From NCBI GenBank assembly GCA_964563495.1, contig CAZLYK010000002.1, positions 17,675 through 81,674 of the forward strand: a stretch of 64,000 nucleotides of DNA, in the 5' to 3' direction. Position numbers and translations under genes: made by a program. Shown here piece after piece: positions 54,062 to 64,000 of the stretch. This stretch comes from CAZLYK01 sp964563495 (lineage in GTDB: Bacteria > Acidobacteriota > Blastocatellia > RBC074). Below the pieces are notes generated by a model. That model did not search any database, was not told the origin of the DNA, and worked only from the letters and a program-made list of their open reading frames with translations. Positions within the stretch are counted from its first letter, which is position 1; each line of letters begins with the position of its first letter.

Positions 54062-54562
54062 CTATTCGATGACGGCCAGGATGTCTCCGGCATTGACTGT
54101 TTGGCCCTCGCCGGCGCGAATCTCGGCGACCCTGCCCTGTTTAGGCGATTGGACCTCATTTTGCATCTTCATGGCTTCGACGACCAGCACGCCCTGACTG
54201 GGTTCGACCTGATCGCCCGGGCTCAATAAGACGCGGACGACTTTACCGGGCATCGGGGCGATCAGGTTGACTTTGCCGCTCGCGCCGGCTCCGCCGCCGG
54301 CTGGGCCGCGCGAATGCCTCTTGTCGCGAACCGTCACGCTCATTCGCCGGCCGTTGATGATGACCGTGGTTTGACCGCTCGACGATCTTTCCAACTCGCA
54401 GCGAAAGACGCGGTCCTTAAGGATGACGACGTACATCCCCGGCTCGGGCTCGCTCACCTGAGCGTCCTCGAGCCGACCGTGACACCTCAATTGAGCCTTG
54501 CCTTCGGCGAAGGAGAATTCGGCTTCAACCGGTTGCCCGTCGATTACCAGATCCAGTCTCAT
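54062..54562 (-). CDS. Biotin carboxyl carrier protein of an acyl-CoA carboxylase
   Basis: 166 residues. The C-terminal biotinyl domain has APMPGKVVRVLLSPGDQV and the biotin site EAMKM (Lys as acceptor), ending GDILAVIE. The N-terminal half (about 90 residues) is a beta-rich domain like the BT domain of propionyl/acyl-CoA carboxylase alpha chains. The biotin carboxylase is encoded apart, two genes upstream on the same strand. No carboxyltransferase gene is in the window. Starts 8 bases after the M48 stop, so it is co-transcribed with it. Confidence 0.92.
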   Translation of the reverse strand: MRLDLVIDGQPVEAEFSFAEGKAQLRCHGRLEDAQVSEPEPGMYVVILKDRVFRCELERSSSGQTTVIINGRRMSVTVRDKRHSRGPAGGGAGASGKVNLIAPMPGKVVRVLLSPGDQVEPSQGVLVVEAMKMQNEVQSPKQGRVAEIRAGEGQTVNAGDILAVIE

Positions 54563-54570
54563 GTCTTAAA

Positions 54571-55872
<1,302 letters not shown>

Positions 55873-55899
55873 AGGTTTTTCCTTACCTCCCTTCCGGGA

Positions 55900-55984
55900 A
55901 TAGACAGGATCAACAGGATTTCTGCAGGATTTGACAAGATGGATTCTTGTCAAATCCTGCAGAAATCCTGTTGATCCTGTCTAT
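55900..55984. repeat. AATAGACAGGATT dyad repeat, perfect 40-bp arms
   Basis: Arms 55900-55939 and 55945-55984 are exact reverse complements with a 5-base spacer. Between co-directional minus-strand genes; the stop of the biotin carboxylase gene (55981-55983) is in the right arm. Confidence 0.97.
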
Positions 55985-57510
55985 CGTGACTTCAATCCAG
56001 CGACTCGACCGGCCATCTTCCACCGGCTGGATCGAGCGGGACCGGTCGAGTCCTGATTGCTCTGTTGCGCGCGCAATTGTCTGGCGTAATCCAGAGCCGC
56101 GACGATCGAGGCTACCGTCTGCTGATCGTCGCTCGGAGCGCCTGCGCCATTCGAGTCGTTTGATGGCGTGCGTTCGAGAAAGCGCGCAATGTAATCGGTG
56201 TCGATCTCACCACGCAGGAACTGCTCGTCTTCCAAAACGGCGAGAAAGAAGGGAATAGTCGTTCGGATGCCGCCGACCGTGTACTCATTGAGTGCGCGCT
56301 TCATCCGCGCAATCGCTTCGAGCCGGGTCGCTCCCCAGGTCGCGAGTTTGGAGATCATCGGGTCGTAATAGATCGGCACCTCCCATCCTTGATAAACCCC
56401 GCTATCGTCTCTTACTCCGGGGCCCGAGGGCGCGCGCAGCCGGGTGATCTTACCGGGCGACGGCAGGAAGTTCCGGGCGGGATCCTCCGCATAAATTCGG
56501 CATTCGAGCGCTGAACCTTCCAATCGGACGTCCTCCTGGCGGATCGACAGCCGCTCGCCGGCGGCGATGCGAATCTGTTCGCGAACCAGATCGACCCCGG
56601 TGACCAGCTCGGTCACCGGATGTTCGACCTGCAGCCGGGTGTTCATCTCCAGAAAATAGAAATTTCGCTCGGGATCGACCAGAAACTCGATGGTTCCGAC
56701 GCTGTGGTATTTTGCCGCGCGGGCGATTTCGACCGCCGCCGCGCCCATCCGGGCGCGCAGCCCCGGATCATTGAAACTGGCTGGGCACTCTTCGATGACT
56801 TTCTGGTGGCGCCGCTGGACCGAGCATTCGCGCTCGCCAAGGTGGATGACGGTGCCGAATCTATCCCCGACGATCTGGATTTCGATGTGACGCGGACGTT
56901 CGATGAACTTCTCAATGTAGATTGATGGGTCGCCAAAAGCGCCTTGCGCTTCGGCGCCGGCCATTGAAAACGCCGCGCCGACCTCCTCCGGCGACCGGAC
57001 GATGCGCATGCCTTTGCCCCCGCCACCGGCCGAGGCTTTGAGCATGACCGGATAACCGACCTCAGCCGCGACCAGTTGAGCATCGTCTTCACTCAAGAGA
57101 GGTTGCGTCGTTCCCGGGACGATCGGAGCCCCGGCCTTCTCCGCCGCCACTCTCGCGTTGGTCTTGTCGCCCATCAACTTGATCGATTCAGGCGATGGAC
57201 CGATGAAGACCATTCCAGCCGCCTCGACCGCCCGGGCAAACCATTCGCGTTCGGAGAGGAACCCGTAGCCGGGATGGATGGCCTCGGCACCGGCTTGACG
57301 AGCGACTTCGATCACCTTCTCGCCGACCAGGTAGCTTTGAGCGGCCGGAGACTCGCCAATGTAGTAGGCTTGATCGGACAAACGGACGTGCAGCGCCTCT
57401 CGATCGGCGTCGGAATAGACGGCAATCGGAGAAATACCCAAATCACGGCAGGCGCGAATCAGCCGGACGGCGATCTCGCCGCGATTGGCGATGAGTATTT
57501 TGCGGAACAT
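55981..57510 (-). CDS. accC: Biotin carboxylase subunit of an acyl-CoA carboxylase
   Basis: 509 residues from the ATG at 57510. The start MFRKILIANRGEIAVRLIRA, ATP-grasp motif SAGGGGKGMRIV, HIEIQIVGDRFG, ERECSVQRRHQKVIEE and FLEMNTRLQVEHPVTE are the conserved blocks. It carboxylates biotin using ATP and bicarbonate. About 50 residues at the C-terminus go beyond AccC (Gln/Arg/Ser-rich) and may dock the carrier; the final residues come from the palindrome. The carrier is encoded two genes downstream, with an M48 protease between. Whether the substrate is acetyl-, propionyl- or another acyl-CoA depends on a carboxyltransferase located elsewhere. Confidence 0.93.
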   Translation of the reverse strand: MFRKILIANRGEIAVRLIRACRDLGISPIAVYSDADREALHVRLSDQAYYIGESPAAQSYLVGEKVIEVARQAGAEAIHPGYGFLSEREWFARAVEAAGMVFIGPSPESIKLMGDKTNARVAAEKAGAPIVPGTTQPLLSEDDAQLVAAEVGYPVMLKASAGGGGKGMRIVRSPEEVGAAFSMAGAEAQGAFGDPSIYIEKFIERPRHIEIQIVGDRFGTVIHLGERECSVQRRHQKVIEECPASFNDPGLRARMGAAAVEIARAAKYHSVGTIEFLVDPERNFYFLEMNTRLQVEHPVTELVTGVDLVREQIRIAAGERLSIRQEDVRLEGSALECRIYAEDPARNFLPSPGKITRLRAPSGPGVRDDSGVYQGWEVPIYYDPMISKLATWGATRLEAIARMKRALNEYTVGGIRTTIPFFLAVLEDEQFLRGEIDTDYIARFLERTPSNDSNGAGAPSDDQQTVASIVAALDYARQLRAQQSNQDSTGPARSSRWKMAGRVAGLKSR

Positions 57511-57517
57511 ATTTTCG

Positions 57518-57814
57518 TTATTGAACGATCGAACTGCCGGGATTTCTCGGGTCAAATCGAACCGTCACGCTCGCCCCGGGGACATATTGATGGCTTCGAC
57601 CCAATTGCTCAAACGAGAGCTTTTGCGAAGTCTCGTAATCCACATTGGCGATGTTGTAGCGGTAATAGATCGTCACGCTCGCGCCGTCCTTTTGAAAATC
57701 CAGGATTCGACCTTCGGTAACTCTCCCGAAGTTGATTAGCCATGCCTGGTATTCGGCGACGGGGTCGCGCCCACGCAGTCGGTAGATGAATCGAGTGAAC
57801 CAGTTGCGATGCAT
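57518..57814 (-). CDS. Small DUF3592-like protein
   Basis: 98 residues from the ATG at 57814; a longer start at 57892 is possible. A basic start (MHRNWFTRFIYRLRGRDP) is followed by a compact beta domain: GRVTEGRILDFQKDG, TIYYRYNIANVDYET, then VPGASVTVRFDPRNPGSS. The pattern of a short beta-barrel ending in V.V.YDP.NP is like DUF3592 proteins, though without their membrane helices. It ends 7 bases before the biotin carboxylase start, so the genes are coupled. Function unknown. Confidence 0.6.
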   Translation of the reverse strand: MHRNWFTRFIYRLRGRDPVAEYQAWLINFGRVTEGRILDFQKDGASVTIYYRYNIANVDYETSQKLSFEQLGRSHQYVPGASVTVRFDPRNPGSSIVQ

Positions 57815-57929
57815 GATTGAAAGAACGGGGCCAACTCGACCGAAATGGCTCGATAAAAAGGCCTCAAGCTGACTTTGCCTTAGGACACACAACTTGAGGC
57901 CGAGGTCTGATTGATGCCAAAGAATAATG

Positions 57930-58844
57930 CTATTGACGCGTCTTATCCGGGGTCAGCATGGTTGTCGGCAGCTCACCGTCACTTTGCCCCTCGATGACCA
58001 TTCCGTCAACCATGGTGATGTCGTCTTCGGTGCCGAACTCGCCGTCGGGGCCGGCTGAGACCAGCTTGTAATTGCTGAAGCTGATCGCACTGCCTTTAGA
58101 GGCGACCACTCCGACCGGCAGGTAGTTCAGGTTGCGTCGCCAGTAGTCCGACTGCGGGCTCGATTCGGCGTTGACCCGGATCAGGTCGGAGAGATCCTGC
58201 GGGTAGCTGCCGTATTCGTTGTAATACTTTTGCAGCGCCTGCTCGTGCAGTTCGTACATCATGGCGCGAGTCGCGGCTATGCGTTTGGCCCTTCCTCTCT
58301 CAATCGCGCCGGGAATCGATGTCATGGTGACCGCTCCGAAGATCAAGGCGAGTGAGGTCGACAGCGCGTATGAAAACCTGGCCATCGACATCCCCCCGTA
58401 ATTTTCCGGGGCCTGCCGCGCCAGCCGGGAAGCCCGCCGCGCCAGCCAGATGCCCAGCAACGAAAGAGGGATCAGTCCCAACGAAAGCAGGAAGGCCAGG
58501 CGGTAAGCATCGTAGCTGAAGATGCGATAGTTCGGCAGTCTGGGATCGGCCTTGAGCAGGCCCTCGGTCAATTTTGTGCCGTCGCCCAGCACGGAGACCA
58601 GCATGACCCGGCCGACCTTCATGTCGTTGCCAAAGATCCAGACAGCCAGGAACGTCACGATCACTATCGCCGCGACCGAGAAAGCCAGGATCGCCGGCCC
58701 TAGTTTTGGCAAGATAATATCAGGCGGGGTAAGCGGCTCTCCCACCTGGCGCGCCCCGCAGGCAGCACATACCTGAGCAGTGATTTGACGATTTTGCCCA
58801 CAGCAGGGGCAAATCATTGAAGCGGATTGAATTTTTTCTGTCAT
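57930..58844 (-). CDS. Zinc ribbon, membrane helices and pseudopilin-G-like C-terminus in one protein
   Basis: 304 residues. Residues 12-35 are a zinc ribbon (CPCCG, CAACG). Three hydrophobic segments follow (AILAFSVAAIVIVTFLAVWIF; LAFLLSLGLIPLSLLGIW; SYALSTSLALIFGAVTMTSI). The last 110 residues resemble the globular part of type II secretion major pseudopilin: YYNEYGSYPQDLSDL and KLVSAGPDGEFGTEDDI, the latter being the calcium-binding loop of GspG. There is no type IV prepilin cleavage motif. No secretion genes are nearby. It may have borrowed the GspG fold for another use. Function unknown. Confidence 0.72.
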   Translation of the reverse strand: MTEKIQSASMICPCCGQNRQITAQVCAACGARQVGEPLTPPDIILPKLGPAILAFSVAAIVIVTFLAVWIFGNDMKVGRVMLVSVLGDGTKLTEGLLKADPRLPNYRIFSYDAYRLAFLLSLGLIPLSLLGIWLARRASRLARQAPENYGGMSMARFSYALSTSLALIFGAVTMTSIPGAIERGRAKRIAATRAMMYELHEQALQKYYNEYGSYPQDLSDLIRVNAESSPQSDYWRRNLNYLPVGVVASKGSAISFSNYKLVSAGPDGEFGTEDDITMVDGMVIEGQSDGELPTTMLTPDKTRQ

Positions 58845-58924
58845 AGTTGCGAATCAATTGTGAATCAATTGATGATCGATAAAAACCAAACGGTTGCCGG
58901 GACGGAAAAAATATTAGCCGGCGA

Positions 58925-59626
58925 TCAAACCGGATCGTGGCCAAGCCGCAGGCTTGGTTTATCCGGCGTTTTGACCGGTTCGGGTTCCAGTCGCGAACCC
59001 TGACTCTCGATCTCACGAATCTGGCGCCAGGTGTGAAAAAGCCGGTGGCCGAAAGTCCAATAGGATAAGACCGCCATCAACCAGATCGTCGCCGGCATCT
59101 TGTTGAGTAAGGGGTGGGTCGATCCCGGCCAAACTGTTAGAGACCCGAGAATCAGCAGGACGACTCTTTCGGGTCGACGCAAAAACCCGACATCGCATTT
59201 CGGGATCAGTGACTCGGCGCGCGCACTCGTATAGCTGACCATGACCGAACCAATCAGCGCGGCGCCGGTCAGGGCCGCATAAAGTGTGCTGTGAAAACCG
59301 GTGTCCCGCGAATAGAAGATGATAATGCCGAGAAAGACCACCATATCCGAGAGCCTGTCGAGACTCGAATCAAGAAAGGCTCCGAACTTGGTCACGCGAC
59401 CCGTCAACCTGGCCACGCGCCCGTCCAGGATATCGAAGATGTTGGCGAAGATCATGACCAGGCCCGCGTAAAAGAACCGGCCGTAGCCATAGAGCAGCGC
59501 CGCAAAAATGTTGATCCCCAACCCGATCACCGAGAGCAAGTTCGGATTTGGGTTGAGACGCGCAATCTGACGGACAATTCCGTCGATACCGCGCTGGCTT
59601 ACTTCCCCAATATATCCGCCGAGCAT
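58925..59626 (-). CDS. CDP-alcohol phosphatidyltransferase
   Basis: 233 residues with about six membrane helices. The catalytic motif DILDGRVARLTGRVTKFGAF continues to LDSSLDRLSD, giving DGxxARx8GxxxDxxxD. GGAG is placed just before the ATG. Enzymes of this class join CDP-diacylglycerol with an alcohol (glycerol-3-phosphate, inositol phosphate or similar) to make phospholipids. The substrate is not evident. First gene of the minus-strand group, with a divergent promoter region upstream. Confidence 0.9.
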   Translation of the reverse strand: MLGGYIGEVSQRGIDGIVRQIARLNPNPNLLSVIGLGINIFAALLYGYGRFFYAGLVMIFANIFDILDGRVARLTGRVTKFGAFLDSSLDRLSDMVVFLGIIIFYSRDTGFHSTLYAALTGAALIGSVMVSYTSARAESLIPKCDVGFLRRPERVVLLILGSLTVWPGSTHPLLNKMPATIWLMAVLSYWTFGHRLFHTWRQIREIESQGSRLEPEPVKTPDKPSLRLGHDPV

Positions 59627-60042
59627 ATCTCCGCTTGCTTCTACCTTTGTTGTGAATTCTTCTCGCTACTGCTTCCGCAACGGTTGAGGAGGTGAACTGA
59701 TCACCGAATGCTAATTTATCTGTTTTCAGGTAATATCAAGGATCGCATCATACGTTGCGGCAGTGGGAGTGTCAAGAAATCACAGCCCGGATCAGGTTTG
59801 AATAGACAGGATTAGGAGGATTAACGCCGGGTCGGAGACGACCTCGCCGGTTCTAATCATGCTCTTCTGATTTGAACTGTTAAATTGAAGCAACCCTGAT
59901 GTATCATGTGGGCATCTTTGCCCCGTGTCGAGTGAGTTTCCTGCGGTTGCAGGCACGTCGAAAGCGCACCTCCGCGGGTTATTTGATCAATCCCGAGTCA
60001 GGCCCCAGGGAGGCCATGGAATGGCCTCCAGAAAGGTTAGAG
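59627..60042. other. Divergent intergenic region, 416 bp
   Basis: Holds promoters of the phosphatidyltransferase and TPR genes, which I cannot place exactly. It has a half-site of the window-wide repeat (59801-59822, AATAGACAGGATTAGGAGGA) and a perfect 9-bp hairpin GGAGGCCAT-GGA-ATGGCCTCC (60009-60029), ending 13 bases before the TPR start. Confidence 0.6.
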
Positions 60043-61710
<1,668 letters not shown>

Positions 61711-61752
61711 ACCACTTTCAGCCCCCGGGGGCGACTTCTTACTGATGACGCG

Positions 61753-63810
61753 ATGAGTGATCTGATCGGCAAAATCGTTTGCGGCTATAGAATTGTTTCG
61801 GAGGTCGGCGAGGGAGGGATGGGTAAAGTTTACCTCGCCGAGAGCGCTTTTCTGACGGAATACAAGCAGCAGGTGGCAATCAAGACCTTGACGACTTACG
61901 CCTCCAGCGAGCGGCAGTCGGTCATCTTGCGGGACCTGTTTGTTCGTGAAGCCAATATCCAGGTCCAGTTCAAGCATCCCTCCATCGTCAGCGTGATTCA
62001 ATTCGCCGTCGAGGGCGACCAGCACTTCCTGATTCTCGAATACATGCCCGGGTACGCCTTTCGCGGCCGCCGCCTTTCCAACGTCGCCGATGTCATCGCT
62101 TATGAGACCGGCCCGATCGCACACAAACGCGCGCTCAAGTGGTTTGTCCAGGCGCTCGACGCCATGGATTACGCTCATAATTTCAAATATCGCTGGGAAG
62201 GCGAAGAGCGGATCGGCATCGTTCATCGGGATATCAAGCCGGCCAATTTGCTGCTCCTCGATCCAGAGACGGTCAAGGTCAGCGATTTCGGCATCGTCAA
62301 AGTCCAGCAGCGGAAGGGGGCCGTAACCCAAAAGCTGACTCCCGGGACGAGCGCATACATGGCCCCGGAAGCGATCCTCGGCGCTCAGAATTTCGGATTG
62401 CCGGAACTCGATGCCCGCTCGGATATCTACTCGCTGGGCGTGACGCTTTATGAGATGGTCTCCGGCAGGTTGCCCTTCAAGCCGGACCCCAACACCAATC
62501 CTGATGTTTCGTTGCGGCGCAAACACGTCAATGAAGCGCCTCCTCCGCCTTCAGCCTTCTACCCGGGTATCCCGGCGCAAATCGATCGGCTCGTGCTAAG
62601 GGCGCTCGAGAAGAGACCGGAGCAGCGCTATCAATCCGCCGCCGAATTCAAAGAAGCGATCCTGGCGCTGGATAGTTCTCTCGGTCTCGGAATCGACGAT
62701 AATGCCACGACGCGCTCATTCGGCACCAATCCGATCGCGCCGCCGACGGAGATGCTCAACCACACGAGCACGGCCTCGGGGGTGGCGCTCTCGACAGCCC
62801 CCGGCCGGCAATACGATCCCAACGCGACCAATGTCATGAATACGCCGTTTCCGACACAGCCGCGGGGGACCATCGCGCCTGCGCGCGGTTCGTCGAAGAT
62901 GATCTGGCTGGCCGGAGCAGCGCTCCTCGTGGTCGCAGCTCTGATCGCCGGATTCCTGCTCAAGGATCGCGCCACGACGCAATCCGGCGGCGCCAACATC
63001 GCCGGGTCGAATGCTAAACCCAACACCCCTCCACCGGCTCCCGCCGGGATGGCTCTGATCCCTGCGGGTGGCTTTATGATGGGCCGCGATCTGACCGAAG
63101 CCGACAAAAGCTTCAAGATCGATGAGCTCGGCAGCCGGAGCAATATCTTCATCTACGACTACCCGGCGCATGAAGTCCAGGTCAAGACCTTCTATCTGGA
63201 TCTGACGGAGGTCTCGAATCGCGAATACTCCCAGTTCGTCAAAGCCGTAAACCACGCTCCGCCCGATGGCTGGAGCGGTCAGGACCCGCCTCTGAACGCA
63301 GAGAATGTGCCGGTCACTCACGTCGCCTACCAGGATGCGGTCGATTATTGCAACTGGCTCACCGAGCATAGAAAAGATGGCCTGTCTTATCGCCTCCCCA
63401 CCGAAGAGGAGTGGGAATACGCGGCCCGAGGCGCCGATGCCGGCAAACCCAGCGGCAAGCTGAATCTTTTTCCCTGGGGAGACGAATGGGTTCCGGGACG
63501 CGCCAACACCAGAGAGTCCAGACTGGAACATACCCAGAACGTCGATTCAAACCGTGCTGGAGCCTCTCCCTTCGGTATCCTCAACCTCTCGGGCAATGTC
63601 TTTGAGTGGACTGCGTCGGATTTCAACCATTATCCGGGCAGCGATCAGGCGACACCCCGCGCGAAAGACTACGATGGGACTTACCAAGTAGTCCGCGGCG
63701 GATCTTTCGACTACGCCAAAGAATACGCCATGTCGACCACCAGAGTCTGGGCCAAACCGACTGACCGAGGCCCCAGACTCGGATTCCGCTGCGCCGCCGA
63801 CCTTAAATAG
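61753..63810 (+). CDS. Pkn2-type Ser/Thr protein kinase fused to an extracytoplasmic SUMF1-like domain
   Basis: 685 residues. The kinase domain covers about 10-305: GEGGMGKVYLAE, VAIKTL, IVHRDIKPANLL (Asp160), SDFGIVKV (Asp178) and SAYMAPEAI. A Thr/Pro-rich linker leads to one membrane helix (about 383-405), so the following part is periplasmic. Residues about 430-685 match the SUMF1/formylglycine-enzyme fold (GMALIPAGGFMMGRD, RLPTEEEWEYAARG, NLSGNVFEWTAS, VVRGGSFDYAKEYAMSTTR, GFRCA). The catalytic cysteine pair of true formylglycine enzymes is absent, so this is likely a sensor or binding domain. Its own stop codon is part of a repeat. Confidence 0.9.
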   Translation: MSDLIGKIVCGYRIVSEVGEGGMGKVYLAESAFLTEYKQQVAIKTLTTYASSERQSVILRDLFVREANIQVQFKHPSIVSVIQFAVEGDQHFLILEYMPGYAFRGRRLSNVADVIAYETGPIAHKRALKWFVQALDAMDYAHNFKYRWEGEERIGIVHRDIKPANLLLLDPETVKVSDFGIVKVQQRKGAVTQKLTPGTSAYMAPEAILGAQNFGLPELDARSDIYSLGVTLYEMVSGRLPFKPDPNTNPDVSLRRKHVNEAPPPPSAFYPGIPAQIDRLVLRALEKRPEQRYQSAAEFKEAILALDSSLGLGIDDNATTRSFGTNPIAPPTEMLNHTSTASGVALSTAPGRQYDPNATNVMNTPFPTQPRGTIAPARGSSKMIWLAGAALLVVAALIAGFLLKDRATTQSGGANIAGSNAKPNTPPPAPAGMALIPAGGFMMGRDLTEADKSFKIDELGSRSNIFIYDYPAHEVQVKTFYLDLTEVSNREYSQFVKAVNHAPPDGWSGQDPPLNAENVPVTHVAYQDAVDYCNWLTEHRKDGLSYRLPTEEEWEYAARGADAGKPSGKLNLFPWGDEWVPGRANTRESRLEHTQNVDSNRAGASPFGILNLSGNVFEWTASDFNHYPGSDQATPRAKDYDGTYQVVRGGSFDYAKEYAMSTTRVWAKPTDRGPRLGFRCAADLK

Positions 63811-63889
63811 ACAAGATTAACGGGATTTCAAGAGGATTAAACGGGATCCAGGACGAGGTAAATCAACATCCTGTTAATCCTGTCTATTT
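63805..63889. repeat. AATAGACAGGATT dyad repeat, imperfect
   Basis: AAATAGACAAGATTAAC faces TTAATCCTGTCTATTT. The middle is diverged. The TAG of the kinase gene is in the left arm. Confidence 0.85.
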
Positions 63890-63908
63890 TTCTTTTCCCG
63901 GAAAAGCG

Positions 63909-63940
63909 AAAGCCGCCAGACCAAAAGGCCTGACGGCTTT
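63909..63940 (-). terminator. Rho-independent terminator of the tRNA gene
   Basis: AAAGCCG-CCAGACC-AAAA-GGCCTGA-CGGCTTT forms a long stem with two mismatches. On the minus strand it is followed by CGCTTTTCC. It lies about 20 bases beyond the tRNA 3' end and could also serve the kinase transcript from the other side. Confidence 0.75.
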
Positions 63941-63958
63941 AATCGCTCCGGATGCGGA

Positions 63959-64000
<42 letters not shown>

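Overview
The window looks like a chromosomal stretch of an Acidobacteriota genome, most likely Blastocatellia-like. The evidence is a TIGR03437 (Solibacter-type) C-terminal domain, an Oar-like TonB receptor with a carboxypeptidase-regulatory N-terminus, a decayed HAF-repeat gene, a secreted vanadium-haloperoxidase-like protein, S41/M16/M48 peptidases, a Pkn-type kinase and a Tes/Mss-like radical SAM enzyme. Taxonomy is inferred from family content only. Two runs of exactly 100 N inside a tandem repeat show a scaffolded draft assembly.

Layout. 1-8.1 kb: 3' end of radA, a Tat-exported haloperoxidase, a serine hydrolase-NamZ fusion, a GHL10 glycosidase and a trypsin-like protease. 8.1-11.5 kb (minus): a glycosyltransferase-like membrane protein, then a CheY-like regulator and a subtilase. 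11.7-15.6 kb: secreted GH13 amylase, a 26-bp tandem-repeat array and an SLC45/GPH-type sugar transporter, probably a maltodextrin module. 15.6-24.8 kb: unknown exported protein, amidohydrolase, S41 protease, cytochrome c/copper monooxygenase-like protein, DUF433 protein, ABC ATPase and MacA-like adaptor. 24.8-27.6 kb: a good promoter, a leader of about 615 nt with many stems, and an exported SdrD-B-like protein. 27.6-33.9 kb: GH63-type glucosidase, HAF pseudogene, 56-residue membrane protein and the radical SAM enzyme. 33.9-37.7 kb: CpsB-like phosphatase and an M16 peptidase pair.

37.8-44.8 kb is the most unusual region. Four co-directional genes encode (1) two cyclic-nucleotide domains fused to a four-cluster ferredoxin and a membrane cytochrome-b-like part, (2) an FHA domain fused across the membrane to a seven-haem cytochrome c, (3) a ClpX-like ATPase without the zinc domain, and (4) a membrane-anchored ferredoxin/FAD/NAD(P) oxidoreductase. 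Together they suggest a trans-membrane electron path from NAD(P)H to periplasmic haems, gated by cyclic nucleotide and phospho-threonine signals.

45.4-64 kb: TonB receptor, TolB-like protein, pnp and rpsO, a CRP-family regulator followed by two CRP-like sites and a possible small RNA, a minus-strand group (CDP-alcohol phosphatidyltransferase, zinc ribbon-pseudopilin chimera, small protein, biotin carboxylase, M48 protease, biotin carrier), a TPR protein, a kinase-SUMF1 fusion and the end of a CAU-anticodon tRNA.

The whole window is seeded with palindromic repeats built on AATAGACAGGATT. Complete dyads lie at gene 3' ends, often supply the stop codons of flanking genes, and are absent as complete dyads from divergent promoter regions. 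A second hairpin family (GCAATTTTCACGTTTGT) occurs twice, each time beside a member of the first.
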